Shown: positions 19,901 through 28,206, numbered from the stretch's first letter. The stretch is 64,000 nt of DNA from Bremerella volcania (GCF_007748115.1 NZ_CP036289.1:868001-932000), one strand, 5' to 3'. Notes: generated by a model not told the origin, from the sequence alone. Made by a program: numbers and translations.

Positions 19901-21319
19901 GTGGCGACCGAGCTATCGTTGTTTGGTCCACTTCTTGAACTAAGTGTTTCTCCGGGGGACTTGCAGAAGCTGATGCGACAGGTGGTAACCGAATACGAGG
20001 AAACAAAAAGGAGAGGACAGGCAGCCTCTGAGTATGTAAGAGATCGATTCACATGGAACAATAGCGCGACGAAAATGAGTGAACGTATCGCCTTGCTTAC
20101 CGAACGTGCGTCCAGCCAGAGTCCCGAGGCCAACTCTTCTGCATCGAATCAACAGACTTCTAGTCTTTCGGCAATAGTGATGGCACCCGAAGAGGAAGCA
20201 GCATTTGCAGATACTCTTTCTTGCCTCCGACCGTTTGTGGAACAAGTTTTTTGTGTCGCAGATAAGCCAACGGAAACGGTTTTGAATTTAGCGCAAGAAT
20301 ATGGCTGCGAGGTAGTTTCCCGCATTGGCGAGATCGATCCCCAGGGGAAATGGTTTCTCTATCTTGAGAGCGGCGAAGTTCTAGACGATCAGGAACTTGA
20401 AAGTCTGACCGAGTTTCTAACGGGCGTTCCTAAAGAGATCGAAGCCATCGGTGCGCATGTCCTACTTCAAGACCGCGCGGGTAAGACGCTAGGAAGACAG
20501 GTTGACTTGCGACTGTTTCGAGGCAATTTTCTGGATAATGATAACTTTCCTTGTACAGACGTGCATGGAAGCGGTATGGATCAATCTGCAAAGATTCCCA
20601 TCGCCGAACTAAAAATCATAGCCAGTGTGCCGTGGGTTGATCGTGACGATTCCTTGCCAACCGGATTGCTACCTGACGAGACGTGGCTCACTTCCTGGAT
20701 CCCTGCCGCCGGTGAAGTATTCTTAGATATCGGGGCAAACCAAGGGCTATGGACCCACGCCTTATCCAATCAATATCAAACCATTCATTCAGTTGAACCT
20801 GGCCCGGATGCCTTAAAACAACTGAAATTGAAACTTCCTGGCAATGCATATGTTCATGAGTTCGCCGCCTGGGATATTGATGAGCAACGTGAGTTCAGTT
20901 GTTTTGATGATAGTCGACATTTAAGTACACACTTTCAAGCAGGTGGTGTAAATACAGGGCCAAGGCGTGGCTCAATAACTCTTAAATGCCAACCAATTGA
21001 CGACTTGAAAATCGCAGGTCGCGTCGATCTGATCAAGTGCGACGTGGAGGGTGCCGAGATAGAAGCTTTGAAGGGTGCCCAAAAACTCATCACTTTACAT
21101 CACCCCAGAATGCTTGTTGAAGTTCATTCGCGTGATAACTTGGAACAGGTCTTAAACATGATTTTGGTCTGGGGTTATGATTTCAAGGTCATACGCCACC
21201 CAAATTATCGTCCCTTTTCTGCTAATTGGTGGGACCATTGTTGGCTAGCTGCTGCGCCCAAAAACTACCTGAAAGCCTCGAGTGACAACAATTGCAAGAT
21301 GACAGAATTTGCCAGTTGA
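16979..21319 (+). CDS. Multidomain glycosyltransferase (GT2 + two GT4 modules) fused to FkbM methyltransferase
   Basis: The start is ATG 16979, with AGGAG eight bases upstream; the frame is open for 100 more codons, but that part overlaps the previous gene. The 1,446 residues split into modules. Residues 1-290 are a GT2 domain (SGVVLARNEEINIVGC, VDADER). About 290-660 are a GT4-type domain (VWVPSQ; LPSRGEGWGRPYMEAMACG). About 680-1040 are a second GT4-type domain (YVGGTIARKG; YRGEGFGMPILEAMACG). About 1060-1180 resemble a decayed GT2 fold lacking a clear DxD. About 1230-1430 are an FkbM-type SAM methyltransferase (FLDIGANQGLW, IKCDVEGAE). A single chain could build and cap a short glycan on a protein or lipid. 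It follows the TPR glycosyltransferase by 67 bases, so both probably act on the same product. Confidence 0.87.
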   Translation: MISGVVLARNEEINIVGCLQALQPHVDEILLIDMESTDRTVELATPYVQSVLRHRLVRNFDGARNIAIDKARNAWLWFVDADERIPQATGKLVCEAIRTHGSEYEAISIPFKSYCGRQWMKHCGWWPGYTGPRVLKRGHFRFADRVHGGVHLEGRELRVAPNPQLGVDHYGIRSIEHYADKVNRYSSAEAENLAQAGATWNWRAAIAEMMREIWQTYEWNPGNLDGEWGWVAAWMSGQYRWQAQSKLLDLNSSDLTGSNPTAVPADLDDVIACMEDSLAQLRKSSPTLPLGVVWKADVAGVNGYSEEARTFLHAMAYGSRPLALESPLRCHGKDAGVDRDDQALFRALRNARRPRHSLTVTHSLPGAIEPDARSSVNALRTMIETDRVPASWIPHIQKFDQVWVPSQHSADAFRRSWIAPEKIHIVPGCLDTEIFQPDGVKCSLPSQMQGKFVFLSVFDWVPRKGGELLVQNYCREFAPGEGTGLLIKLSRIHGMSLEEIRGRLDECLHAIGQSLEERPDVCLLDQETTTQEMAALYRSVDAFVLPSRGEGWGRPYMEAMACGLPTIGTDATGQIDFMTEENSLLIPAKEVDVPENAARDFPLFDGHRWCEPNCDELRRLMRQVVNDPKLRERISHKAVQDIHSRFNLDAGANGVELAIQAAEKRFTRMSAPPIQENQTRVILEGELFSGHSFSNINEQLCLALARDSSLAVSIRRLSNGLPEERPPFASNVEAYIDRELPNGPQVTIRHAYPPDWNPPEKGLWIHVQPWEYGHLPKEWIEPLRDRVDEIWVPSHYVRKVYERSGIPSEKIQVIPWGVNAKVFTPEAPPLILPTNKGFHFLYVGGTIARKGFDRVLEAYLAEFGPEEDVGLVVKDIGSKTVYRHHNYAQATIEAQSDPTKPEILYLDEPLTQGQLASLFAACDCLVAPYRGEGFGMPILEAMACGTAPIVPQGGASDDFTTPETAFTLPSEEVEVATELSLFGPLLELSVSPGDLQKLMRQVVTEYEETKRRGQAASEYVRDRFTWNNSATKMSERIALLTERASSQSPEANSSASNQQTSSLSAIVMAPEEEAAFADTLSCLRPFVEQVFCVADKPTETVLNLAQEYGCEVVSRIGEIDPQGKWFLYLESGEVLDDQELESLTEFLTGVPKEIEAIGAHVLLQDRAGKTLGRQVDLRLFRGNFLDNDNFPCTDVHGSGMDQSAKIPIAELKIIASVPWVDRDDSLPTGLLPDETWLTSWIPAAGEVFLDIGANQGLWTHALSNQYQTIHSVEPGPDALKQLKLKLPGNAYVHEFAAWDIDEQREFSCFDDSRHLSTHFQAGGVNTGPRRGSITLKCQPIDDLKIAGRVDLIKCDVEGAEIEALKGAQKLITLHHPRMLVEVHSRDNLEQVLNMILVWGYDFKVIRHPNYRPFSANWWDHCWLAAAPKNYLKASSDNNCKMTEFAS

Positions 21320-21641
21320 TGCTTCGCTTGCAATAGAAACATATGGTTTACGGCGTTCGAATGACTCCAACCAATAAAGCCCCTTTTGGGCCTCTGACCA
21401 GCCTCAAATTCTTATTGAAGATTCAGTCTGTGTAAGATCAGTGTGCTGTAGCAGCGAAGGCGTCGCCGGCGCTTTCGATAAGTTTTCTTGGCGGGAGAAC
21501 GAAGTTAAGAAACTTTTGCCGGATCGCGTCAGCGACCTTGCTCGGGATTTTTCAAGGGCGCTTGCCAATCGAACCTGCGATTTGCCAGAAAAGGACAAAA
21601 GAAAAAGCCTCGCAAGTCGTTGATTTGCAAGGCCTTAGGAG
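21320..21641. other. Intergenic region left of the candidate element
   Basis: No supported gene is visible between the glycosyltransferase stop and the tRNA-like sequence at 21642. The only clear structure is a terminator-like hairpin on the minus strand at 21601-21633. That hairpin would fit as the original terminator of a tRNA gene transcribed leftwards. Confidence 0.5.
21601..21633 (-). terminator. Rho-independent terminator reading leftwards
   Basis: On the minus strand the sequence is gccttgcaa, a loop, ttgcgaggc, then TTTTTC. It lies directly downstream of the tRNA-3'-end-like fragment at 21642-21652 in that direction. No gene on the minus strand now ends here, so it looks like an orphaned tRNA terminator. 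Confidence 0.6.
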
Positions 21642-21652
21642 GTCGGGGTGAC
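21642..21652. other. Candidate left attachment site (tRNA-Pro 3'-end copy)
   Basis: The 11 bases gtcggggtgac are identical to 48786-48796, which on the minus strand is the 3' end of the tRNA-Pro acceptor stem plus discriminator base. The copy lies 200 bp before a large serine recombinase and just before an orphan terminator. This is what integration into a tRNA 3' end would leave. Large serine recombinases usually prefer other targets, so this remains a hypothesis. Confidence 0.45.
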
Positions 21653-21851
21653 CGGCGATTGACATTTCCTAACGACTTCGCGAGAACCAGCCTGCTTGGG
21701 CTTGTTTTGTCGCAAAGCATTGAGTTCACAGAGGATATGTTCTTTGGTACTTGCGAGTCCTAGACAACTCTTCAATAGCTAACGATAAAACTAATTCTCG
21801 CCCTCTCCGAGTAGGGGCCTTTGAGGTCTCTGGTCACCCGGAGTGTTGGTA

Positions 21852-23777
21852 ATGTCGATCACAAATGGCGTTGTTCCGCGAAATGGCATATTCTTTCGAG
21901 TCTTAATTATTGCTCGGATTAGCACGGAGCATCAGGATAAGCTTAGCCTTGAGGATCAGATTGAGCTCAGTCGAGGTTGGTGCCGTCAGCATCTCGATCA
22001 GCGTTTCGAAGAACAGATTATTCAAAGCCAGGGAAGCGGCGAACTGCTGGATCGTCAAGAGCTTCGAGACCTCGAGGATGCGATCTTGTCAGATGAAATT
22101 GATCTGATCATCGCTGAAGACTTAGGTCGTATCTGTCGCCGGAATGCCGCTGTAGCATTCCTTGAACTGGCGGAAGACCACGAGACACGTGTCGTTACCC
22201 TGAATGACAATTTGGATACTGAAAACGACGACTGGCGTTTCAAAGCCGGTTTCGCAACGATGCATCACGAGTTTTCGAATGCAGATACGGGCAAGCGAAT
22301 TCGGCGAACTCTTCGGAGCCGGCACATGCAGGGCTTGGTCGTCCAGTGTTTGCCATATGGATATATCAAACCGCATCCTGGGGCCTCCGATCAAGAAGTC
22401 ACTAAAGATCCTGCGGCCGAGCCAATTATCGAGGAGATTTTCTCTCGGCTCGAGAACGGAGTGAGCTATTCTGAAGTCGTTGATTGGTTGAACGCTAAGA
22501 AGGTTCCAACCGGGAAGTATGTCAGCTCGAATCGCTGGACTGTTTCAACGCTTAGAAACCTGGTTTATAACCCGCTGTTGAAGGGCGTTCGTGTTCGAAA
22601 TCGCGTGAAGTCAAAACGTATCAACAAGACAGGACGACGCAAATCGATCAAGGCAGCTCCGGATGAGTTGCTTGAGCGCCATTGCCCTCATCTGGCATTC
22701 GTCGAAGCTCATCGATACGACGCTCTGATTCGGTTCCTTGATAAAAAGAACGCGGCCTATCGGCGAAAGAAGATGGACGGCCGCGACCCACGAGCGATGG
22801 TTCCCAAAAAGCGAACTCGCTTTCCTGGTCAGCAAGTGTTTTGTGCCGTTTGTGGGCACCCGATGCGATGGGGCGGTCATGGTCAAGTCGATCGCTTGGT
22901 CTGTAAAGGCGCTAAGGAATATAAGTGTTGGCAAGGTGCAACGTTCGACGGGAATTTGGCTTCCGAGAAGATCCTTGCCGCCGTGCTTCAAGCTATCGAA
23001 GAACTACCAGACTTCGCCGAGAACCTTCAAAGTCAAATCATGGAAGAGTCGCAGACACTTACCGACTCACGGTACTCGGAGAAAAAGCAGATCCAAAAAA
23101 GGATCGATAGTCTCAATCGTGAAATGGCCAACCTGATTCAGTTCGTCAAGAGTGGGAATCACTCGGAAGTCTTGACGAGAGAGATCGCAGAAACGGAGCT
23201 TCAGTTGACCGAGGCGAAGTTTGAGCTGCAAGAGCTTGGTGAACGCTCATGCTTGGTTCCTAAGCTTCCTTCTTCCGATATGGTTCGCGAACTTGCCAAG
23301 GATGCCATCACGAAGCATCTCGATTGTCCTTACCGAATGAGCCGTGTGATGCGCCCGCTGATTCCGCGCATTGAGGCTCATCCGATGCGACTTTGCGTTG
23401 GTGGATCGGTTCTCATTCGAGCTAAATTTCAGATGACATTGTGTCACTTGATTCCTGGGATGAAGGATTTTTCCGTGGCGCGAGAAGCCATGACACGGAC
23501 GATCGAGGTGGATCTCTTTGAGCCGGTCCAGCGCGAGTTGTTCCGTGAACAGGTTGTCAAGCTTCGTGAAACGGGCATGTATCAAAGGGATATCGCTGCC
23601 CACCTGGGTATCACGCAGCCTGCGGTCCAAAATGCATTGAAACTGCAGGGTGTGATGGACGCCTCAGGACTGAAAGATCCTTACGTTCCGGTGACGGAAG
23701 CCCCAACTGATTTGGGCCGTATGCGACGTCACCGGCATTCTCGATTCGAGTTTCAGCAATATGATCCTGGTAGCTAA
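21852..23777 (+). CDS. Large serine recombinase
   Basis: This protein of about 641 residues starts at ATG 21852, with CCGGAG upstream; GTG 21843 would add three residues. The N-terminal resolvase domain shows the catalytic serine in ARISTEHQ, followed by LSLEDQIE and an EDLGRICRR segment. The middle carries the recombinase domain (about 150-260) and a zinc ribbon (CAVCGHPMRW ... CKGAKEYKC). A coiled-coil (about 395-470) and a C-terminal helix-turn-helix (YQRDIAAHLGITQPAVQNAL) follow. These enzymes integrate and excise phages and integrative elements by double-strand exchange at short att sites. It is the first gene after the candidate attachment site and probably mobilises the downstream cassette. 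Confidence 0.92.
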   Translation: MSITNGVVPRNGIFFRVLIIARISTEHQDKLSLEDQIELSRGWCRQHLDQRFEEQIIQSQGSGELLDRQELRDLEDAILSDEIDLIIAEDLGRICRRNAAVAFLELAEDHETRVVTLNDNLDTENDDWRFKAGFATMHHEFSNADTGKRIRRTLRSRHMQGLVVQCLPYGYIKPHPGASDQEVTKDPAAEPIIEEIFSRLENGVSYSEVVDWLNAKKVPTGKYVSSNRWTVSTLRNLVYNPLLKGVRVRNRVKSKRINKTGRRKSIKAAPDELLERHCPHLAFVEAHRYDALIRFLDKKNAAYRRKKMDGRDPRAMVPKKRTRFPGQQVFCAVCGHPMRWGGHGQVDRLVCKGAKEYKCWQGATFDGNLASEKILAAVLQAIEELPDFAENLQSQIMEESQTLTDSRYSEKKQIQKRIDSLNREMANLIQFVKSGNHSEVLTREIAETELQLTEAKFELQELGERSCLVPKLPSSDMVRELAKDAITKHLDCPYRMSRVMRPLIPRIEAHPMRLCVGGSVLIRAKFQMTLCHLIPGMKDFSVAREAMTRTIEVDLFEPVQRELFREQVVKLRETGMYQRDIAAHLGITQPAVQNALKLQGVMDASGLKDPYVPVTEAPTDLGRMRRHRHSRFEFQQYDPGS

Positions 23778-23820
23778 GCATGGCTTTGTTGATGGCCCCA
23801 GCGCCATCCGACTACCTTCG

Positions 23821-23851
23821 GCCCATGTCCTAATTGGTCATGGGCTTTTTC
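23821..23851 (+). terminator. Rho-independent terminator after the recombinase
   Basis: The stem gcccatg / catgggc (23821-23827 with 23839-23845) is followed by TTTTTC. It lies about 45 bases after the recombinase stop and separates it from the small-gene cassette. Confidence 0.75.
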
Positions 23852-23881
23852 GTGCGCCGATCCCAAATAAGGAACTCAATT

Positions 23882-24064
23882 ATGCCCGCTAAAGCGGATT
23901 CATATTCCAAAGAACCTTTCATTGAACAAGTTGCACGATCACAGCATGAGTTCATAAGGCTTCTCGCAAGATGCATTGCGAAGCGACTTCTGCGGGAAGC
24001 TGAATCGGACGCCAGTAACCAGATAAGAGCTAAAAAAACGTCCAATTCGTGTCATAAGACCTGA
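23882..24064 (+). CDS. Small conserved-looking hypothetical protein
   Basis: The gene encodes 60 residues starting MPAKADSYSKEPFIEQ, with AAGGAACT ahead of ATG 23882. The sequence is basic and helical, with a central FIRLLARCIAKRLLRE helix. No family was recognised. It opens the tightly spaced cassette that runs to the DUF1257/Ycf46-like genes, and codon structure and a good start site support it as real. Confidence 0.55.
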   Translation: MPAKADSYSKEPFIEQVARSQHEFIRLLARCIAKRLLREAESDASNQIRAKKTSNSCHKT

Positions 24065-24126
24065 GGAGGATTTAGCCCTAGGCTTTCTAATTTGCCCCAT
24101 TTGTCAGGAGGAAAGGAGTTTCATTC

Positions 24127-24279
24127 ATGTCCAGTTTGGTCATTGCTTTGACAACGATCGCATTACTTTTCGCGATCGTAGCGCTCATTCGAGAAAGACG
24201 GCTCGTTATCGCGCTTCGTCAAATTCTTCGCCGTCTTGTGGAGCGTTTGAAGAACGATGAAACACACCATCGTCACTAG
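24127..24279 (+). CDS. Small single-pass membrane protein
   Basis: A strong ribosome-binding site (AAGGAG, eight bases away) precedes ATG 24127. The 50-residue product has one N-terminal hydrophobic segment (VIALTTIALLFAIVALI) followed by a very basic tail (RERRLVIALRQILRRLVERL). This fits an inner-membrane protein with the tail in the cytoplasm. It overlaps the start of the next gene by 23 bases, so the two are co-translated. Function unknown. Confidence 0.6.
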   Translation: MSSLVIALTTIALLFAIVALIRERRLVIALRQILRRLVERLKNDETHHRH

Positions 24280-24826
24280 CCTACTGCCTTTGCTCGTTCT
24301 ATCGCTGTTCTTCGGGTGCGATGAAGACGAGTATAGAAAATTGGCCGAAATGGCCGAGCGTCACAATCTTAGCCAGGAAGAGCAACGTCGACTGATGGTC
24401 GAGCTTCAAAAGGAAGTTGCGAATGGCTCGAATGATCTGGTTACCGCAGATGCCAATGCTCGCGAAGCATGGGTTGCGCTTCATCGCGAAGTCCAACAGG
24501 AACGAACTGAGATTGGACAACAACGTGATCGTTTGGAGGAGGATCGGAAAGCGCTGGCAACGCAGCGACAGCATGATTCACTCATCGCCGCGACCATGCT
24601 GACGTGCAGCAGTGTTGTCGTCTGCACGTTGCCACTTGTCTTGTGTTGGTACTTACTGAGTCGGCCTCAAGGCACTGGTGATGACACTGAAATCGCTGAA
24701 GTGTTTCTGAATGATGTCGTCGCGAGCCAACCATTGTTGCTTCCAAGACTAGGTCCCTCATCTCGCAATCAGAGTCAGAAACTCGATTCGCCAGATTTGA
24801 ATTCCTCAACAGAAACAGCAGATTAA
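24257..24826 (+). CDS. Lipoprotein-like protein with coiled coil and membrane segment
   Basis: The gene encodes 189 residues. The N-terminus is a signal sequence ending in a lipobox-like LSLFFGC (Cys21). A charged coiled-coil follows (about 25-110, rich in Glu/Gln/Arg), then a second hydrophobic segment (about 112-135, VVVCTLPLVLCWYLL) and a polar tail. No domain family was recognised. It is the third gene of the compact cassette and could tether the downstream cytoplasmic ATPase to the membrane, but that is only inference from position. Confidence 0.6.
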   Translation: MKHTIVTSLLPLLVLSLFFGCDEDEYRKLAEMAERHNLSQEEQRRLMVELQKEVANGSNDLVTADANAREAWVALHREVQQERTEIGQQRDRLEEDRKALATQRQHDSLIAATMLTCSSVVVCTLPLVLCWYLLSRPQGTGDDTEIAEVFLNDVVASQPLLLPRLGPSSRNQSQKLDSPDLNSSTETAD

Positions 24827-24837
24827 GGAGCAAGAGT

Positions 24838-25206
24838 ATGTCACATGTTGTCCAGGTAAAAACCCGAGTCAAAGACGTTGCCGCATTGGGACTCGCCACC
24901 CAGCGTCTGCAACTGGCAGAACCAACCTATGGCACTGCTAACTTCTTCGATGGTTCCGCGACGGGATGGCGCGTGTCACTTCCCGGGTGGCGTTACGACG
25001 CCGTATTCGATGTTGAGAGTGGAAAAGTTGATTTTGACGACTACGGAGGTCGCTGGGGTGAGCGAGCGGAATTGAACCGGTTGATCCAGGCGTATGGCGT
25101 CGAAAAAGCAAAGCTAGAAGCTCGTAAAAAGGGGTACTCAACTTCGGAGCGGCAGCTAGAAGATGGAAGCATCCGACTGTCAATTCAGGTAGGAGGTACA
25201 GCATGA
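24838..25206 (+). CDS. DUF1257 (Ycf35-like) protein
   Basis: ATG 24838 has AAGGAG ahead of it. The 122-residue product has the features of DUF1257/Ycf35: an N-terminal SHVVQVKTRVKD strand, a W-x-V-x-LPGW centre, VFDVESGKVDFDDYGG-x-WG, and a C-terminal helix with LNRLIQAYGVEKAK. In plastids and cyanobacteria, Ycf35 is a conserved protein of unknown activity. Its stop overlaps the next start (ATGA), so the pair is translationally coupled. It is followed by DUF2997 and a Ycf46-like ATPase, a trio that occurs together elsewhere. Confidence 0.82.
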   Translation: MSHVVQVKTRVKDVAALGLATQRLQLAEPTYGTANFFDGSATGWRVSLPGWRYDAVFDVESGKVDFDDYGGRWGERAELNRLIQAYGVEKAKLEARKKGYSTSERQLEDGSIRLSIQVGGTA

Positions 25207-25394
25207 GAACAATCGAGATCACATTCAATTCTGAAGGTGATTCCAAGATCGAAACACTTGGATTCGTGGGACGCACATGCCGGGATGCAAGCGCGTTCCT
25301 GGAAGAAGCCATCGGAGAGCGTACCGAAACTCTCGTCAAGCCAGAGTTTTACTCTCAAACGATAACGTCCCATCAACAGCAACAATCGAACTGA
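25203..25394 (+). CDS. DUF2997 family protein
   Basis: The gene encodes 63 residues, overlapping the DUF1257 gene by four bases. The features of DUF2997 are present: an N-terminal IEITFNSEGDSKIETLGFVG strand pair, then a CRDASAFLEEAIGE helix. DUF2997 proteins are small, of unknown activity, and usually encoded between a DUF1257 and an AAA ATPase gene, exactly as here. It is probably cytoplasmic and may form a complex with its neighbours. Confidence 0.8.
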   Translation: MRTIEITFNSEGDSKIETLGFVGRTCRDASAFLEEAIGERTETLVKPEFYSQTITSHQQQQSN

Positions 25395-25425
25395 TCGATC
25401 ACTGTCACAAAGGAGCGAACCGATT

Positions 25426-26904
25426 ATGTCGCTTACGGAACAATTGTCGGAGCACGTCGAGGCATGCTTCACGGGGATATGGCTTCAAAGCCATGAACCT
25501 GATGAAGTCTTAACGGAAATTGGCCGGCTTTGTCGACAGCAGGATTGGAGGTTGTCGACATGGAATATCAATCAAGGTATCAGGGGAACTGAAGCTGGCT
25601 CAGGTATTGTCGCCACGGATCCACTAGGAGTGATCCAGGCGATCCCATCGCTGGCAGTGCCAGGAGGGACGTCGATCGTTGTCTTGTCGAACTTTCATTT
25701 CTTCGTTCGAGGGGCAGAAGTTGTCCAGGCTCTTTCGGATCAAGTTTTGCTGGGAAAACGAGATCGCACGTTTGTCATAATACTTTCCCCAGTTTGTGAG
25801 ATTCCAGTCGAGTTGGAGAAGATGTTCGTCCAGATCGAGCATTCCCTACCTCAACGTGATCAATTGGCTGAAATTGCTCGTGAGGTCGCCGTAGAGGAAG
25901 GGGAACTACCTGAAAGTGAAGCATTCGAAGAGGTATTAGATGCCGCATCCGGTCTGACGTGTTATCAAGCTGAATCAGCGTTCAGTCTGTCGATCGTGCA
26001 GGAAGGAAGGCTGACGCCTGAGACTCTCTGGGCACAAAAAGGTCGGGAACTTAAAAAGTTGGCTGGACTGTCGCTACATCGAGGGCAGGAAGACTTCAAT
26101 TCGTTGGGAGGTCTCGATGCTCTGAAACGATTCACGAAAAGAATCTTGGAGCAGGCTGATCGAGGAGACCCATTACGCCAGCCACGGGGCGTCTTGCTTT
26201 TGTCGCCGCCTGGAGCTGGAAAGAGTCAGTTTTGTCGATGCCTCGGCAGGGAAACAAACCGCCCAACTCTGATCTTAGATATTGGTAGTTTGTTCGGCTC
26301 GCTACTCGGAGAAACCGAACGAAGAATCCGGCAGGCCTTGCAGGCGATTGATGCCATGGGGCCAAGCGTTGTCATGCTTGATGAAATTGAAAAGAGCTTC
26401 TCCGGGGTAGGGGGGAATGGCCAGAGTGACTCGGGCGTAGCCGCAAGGGCGTTTGGGACATTCCTGACGTGGATGAACGATCGCTCATCAAACAGTTTCG
26501 TGGTTTGCACTAGCAATTCGATCGAACGACTGCCACCGGAGTTTGCGCGATCGGAGCGATTCGATGCAGTATTCTTTGTCGACTTACCGAATCGAGAGGA
26601 GAAAGATCGCATCTGGCAACTTTACAAGGAGATGTTTCAAATTGATGGCGATCAACCCTTGCCAGATGACCGAGATTGGACCGGTGCCGAAATCAAATCG
26701 GCTTGTCGCCTGGCCTGCCTATTGCGCGTATCGCTCTCGGAAGCTGCTCAATACGTCGTCCCCGTGGCAAAAACGTCAGCCGAGTCGATACGGAAATTGA
26801 GAGAATTTGCCAGTGGTCGATGTCTTAGTGCCAGCCAGGATGGTATCTACCACTTCGAAGAATCCTCTCCGCGGAGGCGTTCTGCAAACCCACAGTTGAA
26901 TTAG
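25426..26904 (+). CDS. Ycf46-like AAA ATPase
   Basis: This 492-residue cytoplasmic protein starts at ATG 25426. The N-terminal half matches Ycf46 (FHFFVRGAEVVQALSDQ; an ELE-x-MF-x-QIEHSLPQRDQL stretch). The C-terminal half is a single AAA module, with Walker A PPGAGKS (Lys266), Walker B VMLDEIE (Asp319/Glu320), sensor 1 VVCTSN and an Arg finger in ARSERFD, all intact. Ycf46 is an ancient ATPase of cyanobacteria and plastids, linked to photosynthesis in cyanobacteria and otherwise poorly understood. It lies 31 bases after DUF2997, in a cassette led by a recombinase, and planctomycetes are not photosynthetic. A role in element maintenance or defence is possible but unproven. Confidence 0.85.
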   Translation: MSLTEQLSEHVEACFTGIWLQSHEPDEVLTEIGRLCRQQDWRLSTWNINQGIRGTEAGSGIVATDPLGVIQAIPSLAVPGGTSIVVLSNFHFFVRGAEVVQALSDQVLLGKRDRTFVIILSPVCEIPVELEKMFVQIEHSLPQRDQLAEIAREVAVEEGELPESEAFEEVLDAASGLTCYQAESAFSLSIVQEGRLTPETLWAQKGRELKKLAGLSLHRGQEDFNSLGGLDALKRFTKRILEQADRGDPLRQPRGVLLLSPPGAGKSQFCRCLGRETNRPTLILDIGSLFGSLLGETERRIRQALQAIDAMGPSVVMLDEIEKSFSGVGGNGQSDSGVAARAFGTFLTWMNDRSSNSFVVCTSNSIERLPPEFARSERFDAVFFVDLPNREEKDRIWQLYKEMFQIDGDQPLPDDRDWTGAEIKSACRLACLLRVSLSEAAQYVVPVAKTSAESIRKLREFASGRCLSASQDGIYHFEESSPRRRSANPQLN

Positions 26905-26933
26905 CAATTCATTGGACTCAACTGATTATTCGC

Positions 26934-26975
26934 AGAGCCTCCTCATCATTTTCGATGGGGAGGCTCTTTCTTTTT
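26934..26975 (+). terminator. Rho-independent terminator between ATPase and next gene
   Basis: The stem agagcctcc / ggaggctct brackets a loop of about 15 bases and is followed by TTTCTTTTT. It lies 30 bases after the ATPase stop and 18 bases before the next start, so the last three genes may be controlled separately or by read-through. Confidence 0.75.
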
Positions 26976-26992
26976 ATGGCAGGAATTCATTC

Positions 26993-27943
26993 ATGAGTAC
27001 AAGTACGATTGAAAGTCACATGGCCACCGTGCCCCATCAGAGTGCATCTCAACGCCTACGCAGGAAAATGGTGCCAATGCGACTGTCCTATTCTTGGTTC
27101 GGCACCCGCAAGTCGCTCAGTCGCGAGCAGAAGAGTCAGGCAGCCAGCGCTTTTGGGGCCGAAGGAAAATTTCTGTGCGCTGGAAAAAAGCTGATCGATA
27201 CCAATGATCCATCGTTCCGCGCGGTTACTTCGATTCGTGGTCAAGCGACAACCTATTTCCATGGAATATCGCTTGCATATCCAGAAGCCGGTGTTCGCTT
27301 GGTCCGTGAGGACGATGTGGCACGGGTGAACACTCGTTTGGCCGCGTATCGACAGGATCTGTCAGACGCGGTGCATCAACTTGAGATGCAGTACGATACT
27401 TTGAGAGACGCGGCCCGGGAACGACTCGGCAGTCTCTTCGATGAAAAAGACTATCCGAATCACTTGGCTGGCCTTTTTCAGATGACGTGGGATCATCCTA
27501 ACATTGAGCCCCCCAACTATCTGCGACAGCTAGACCCGGAACTGTATGAACAGGAATGCCTTCGCGTGCAGGCACGGTTTGACGAAGCAGTTCAGCTTGC
27601 TGAGGCCGGCTTCATGCAAGAACTCTCAGATCTAGTGGCCCATCTGTCGGAACGTCTGAGCGGTGAGTCTGATGGGCGGCCAAAAATTTTCCGTGATAGT
27701 GCCGTTACCAACTTGAGCGAGTTCTTTGAACGATTTCGGCGACTCAACATCCAATCCAACGGAGAATTGGATGCGCTCGTTGACCGAGCCAAACAAGTTG
27801 TCCAAGGTGTTGAGCCACAAACGCTGCGCGATCATGCGGATGTCCGGCGTCAAATCTCAGATCAGTTGGCCGAAGTAACTTCATCGCTTGATCAGCTTCT
27901 TATCGATCGACCGCGGCGGAATATCTTGCGGCGACCCAAGTAA
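26993..27943 (+). CDS. Conserved-looking helical protein of unknown function
   Basis: The start is ATG 26993, with AGGA eight bases upstream; the frame is open further up, but that part covers the terminator. The 316-residue product is soluble. It begins with a basic motif (RRKMVPMRLSYSWFGTRKSL), has a central helical stretch with VRLVREDDVARVNTRL, and a C-terminal part predicted to form long helices (LSDLVAHLSERLSG ... LDALVDRAKQVVQG). The layout recalls DUF3150-like proteins of mobile elements, but this could not be confirmed. It is the largest unexplained gene of the cassette and may be a partner or substrate of the ATPase. Confidence 0.7.
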   Translation: MSTSTIESHMATVPHQSASQRLRRKMVPMRLSYSWFGTRKSLSREQKSQAASAFGAEGKFLCAGKKLIDTNDPSFRAVTSIRGQATTYFHGISLAYPEAGVRLVREDDVARVNTRLAAYRQDLSDAVHQLEMQYDTLRDAARERLGSLFDEKDYPNHLAGLFQMTWDHPNIEPPNYLRQLDPELYEQECLRVQARFDEAVQLAEAGFMQELSDLVAHLSERLSGESDGRPKIFRDSAVTNLSEFFERFRRLNIQSNGELDALVDRAKQVVQGVEPQTLRDHADVRRQISDQLAEVTSSLDQLLIDRPRRNILRRPK

Positions 27944-27954
27944 GGATTTCTACC

Positions 27955-28206
27955 ATGGAATTGTTGATCGAAGTGTCGGGTTGTATCCGCTGCGTCTACG
28001 ATGAACAGATTTCGCTCGCTTCATTAGGAGAGGTCACGATTCAACGAGGTTCTCATGTAGAACCCACAACTGAGGGAAATTGGATAGCGGATCTCACGCC
28101 AGTCGACGGTCCCGTTCTAGGGCCATTTTCCGAAAGATCGCAGGCAATTGCCGCAGAGGTCCGTTGGCTTCAACGGTATTGGCTGCTTTCGAATCGCCAA
28201 GAATAG
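27955..28206 (+). CDS. Small conserved-looking protein
   Basis: The gene encodes 83 residues, with AAGGA ahead of ATG 27955 and only 11 bases after the preceding stop. The sequence is beta-rich at first (IQRGSHVEPTTEGNWIADL, then GPVLGPFSER) and ends in a helix (AIAAEVRWLQRYWLL). The pattern IxRGSxVEP-xxxGxWxADL is compact enough to be a family signature, but no named family was recognised. Probably part of the same operon as the 316-residue protein. Confidence 0.65.
   Translation: MELLIEVSGCIRCVYDEQISLASLGEVTIQRGSHVEPTTEGNWIADLTPVDGPVLGPFSERSQAIAAEVRWLQRYWLLSNRQE

Noticed and set aside
21642-21720. Possible decayed tRNA gene
   Set aside because: Only the 3'-end bases match tRNA-Pro; no D, anticodon or T arms can be drawn.
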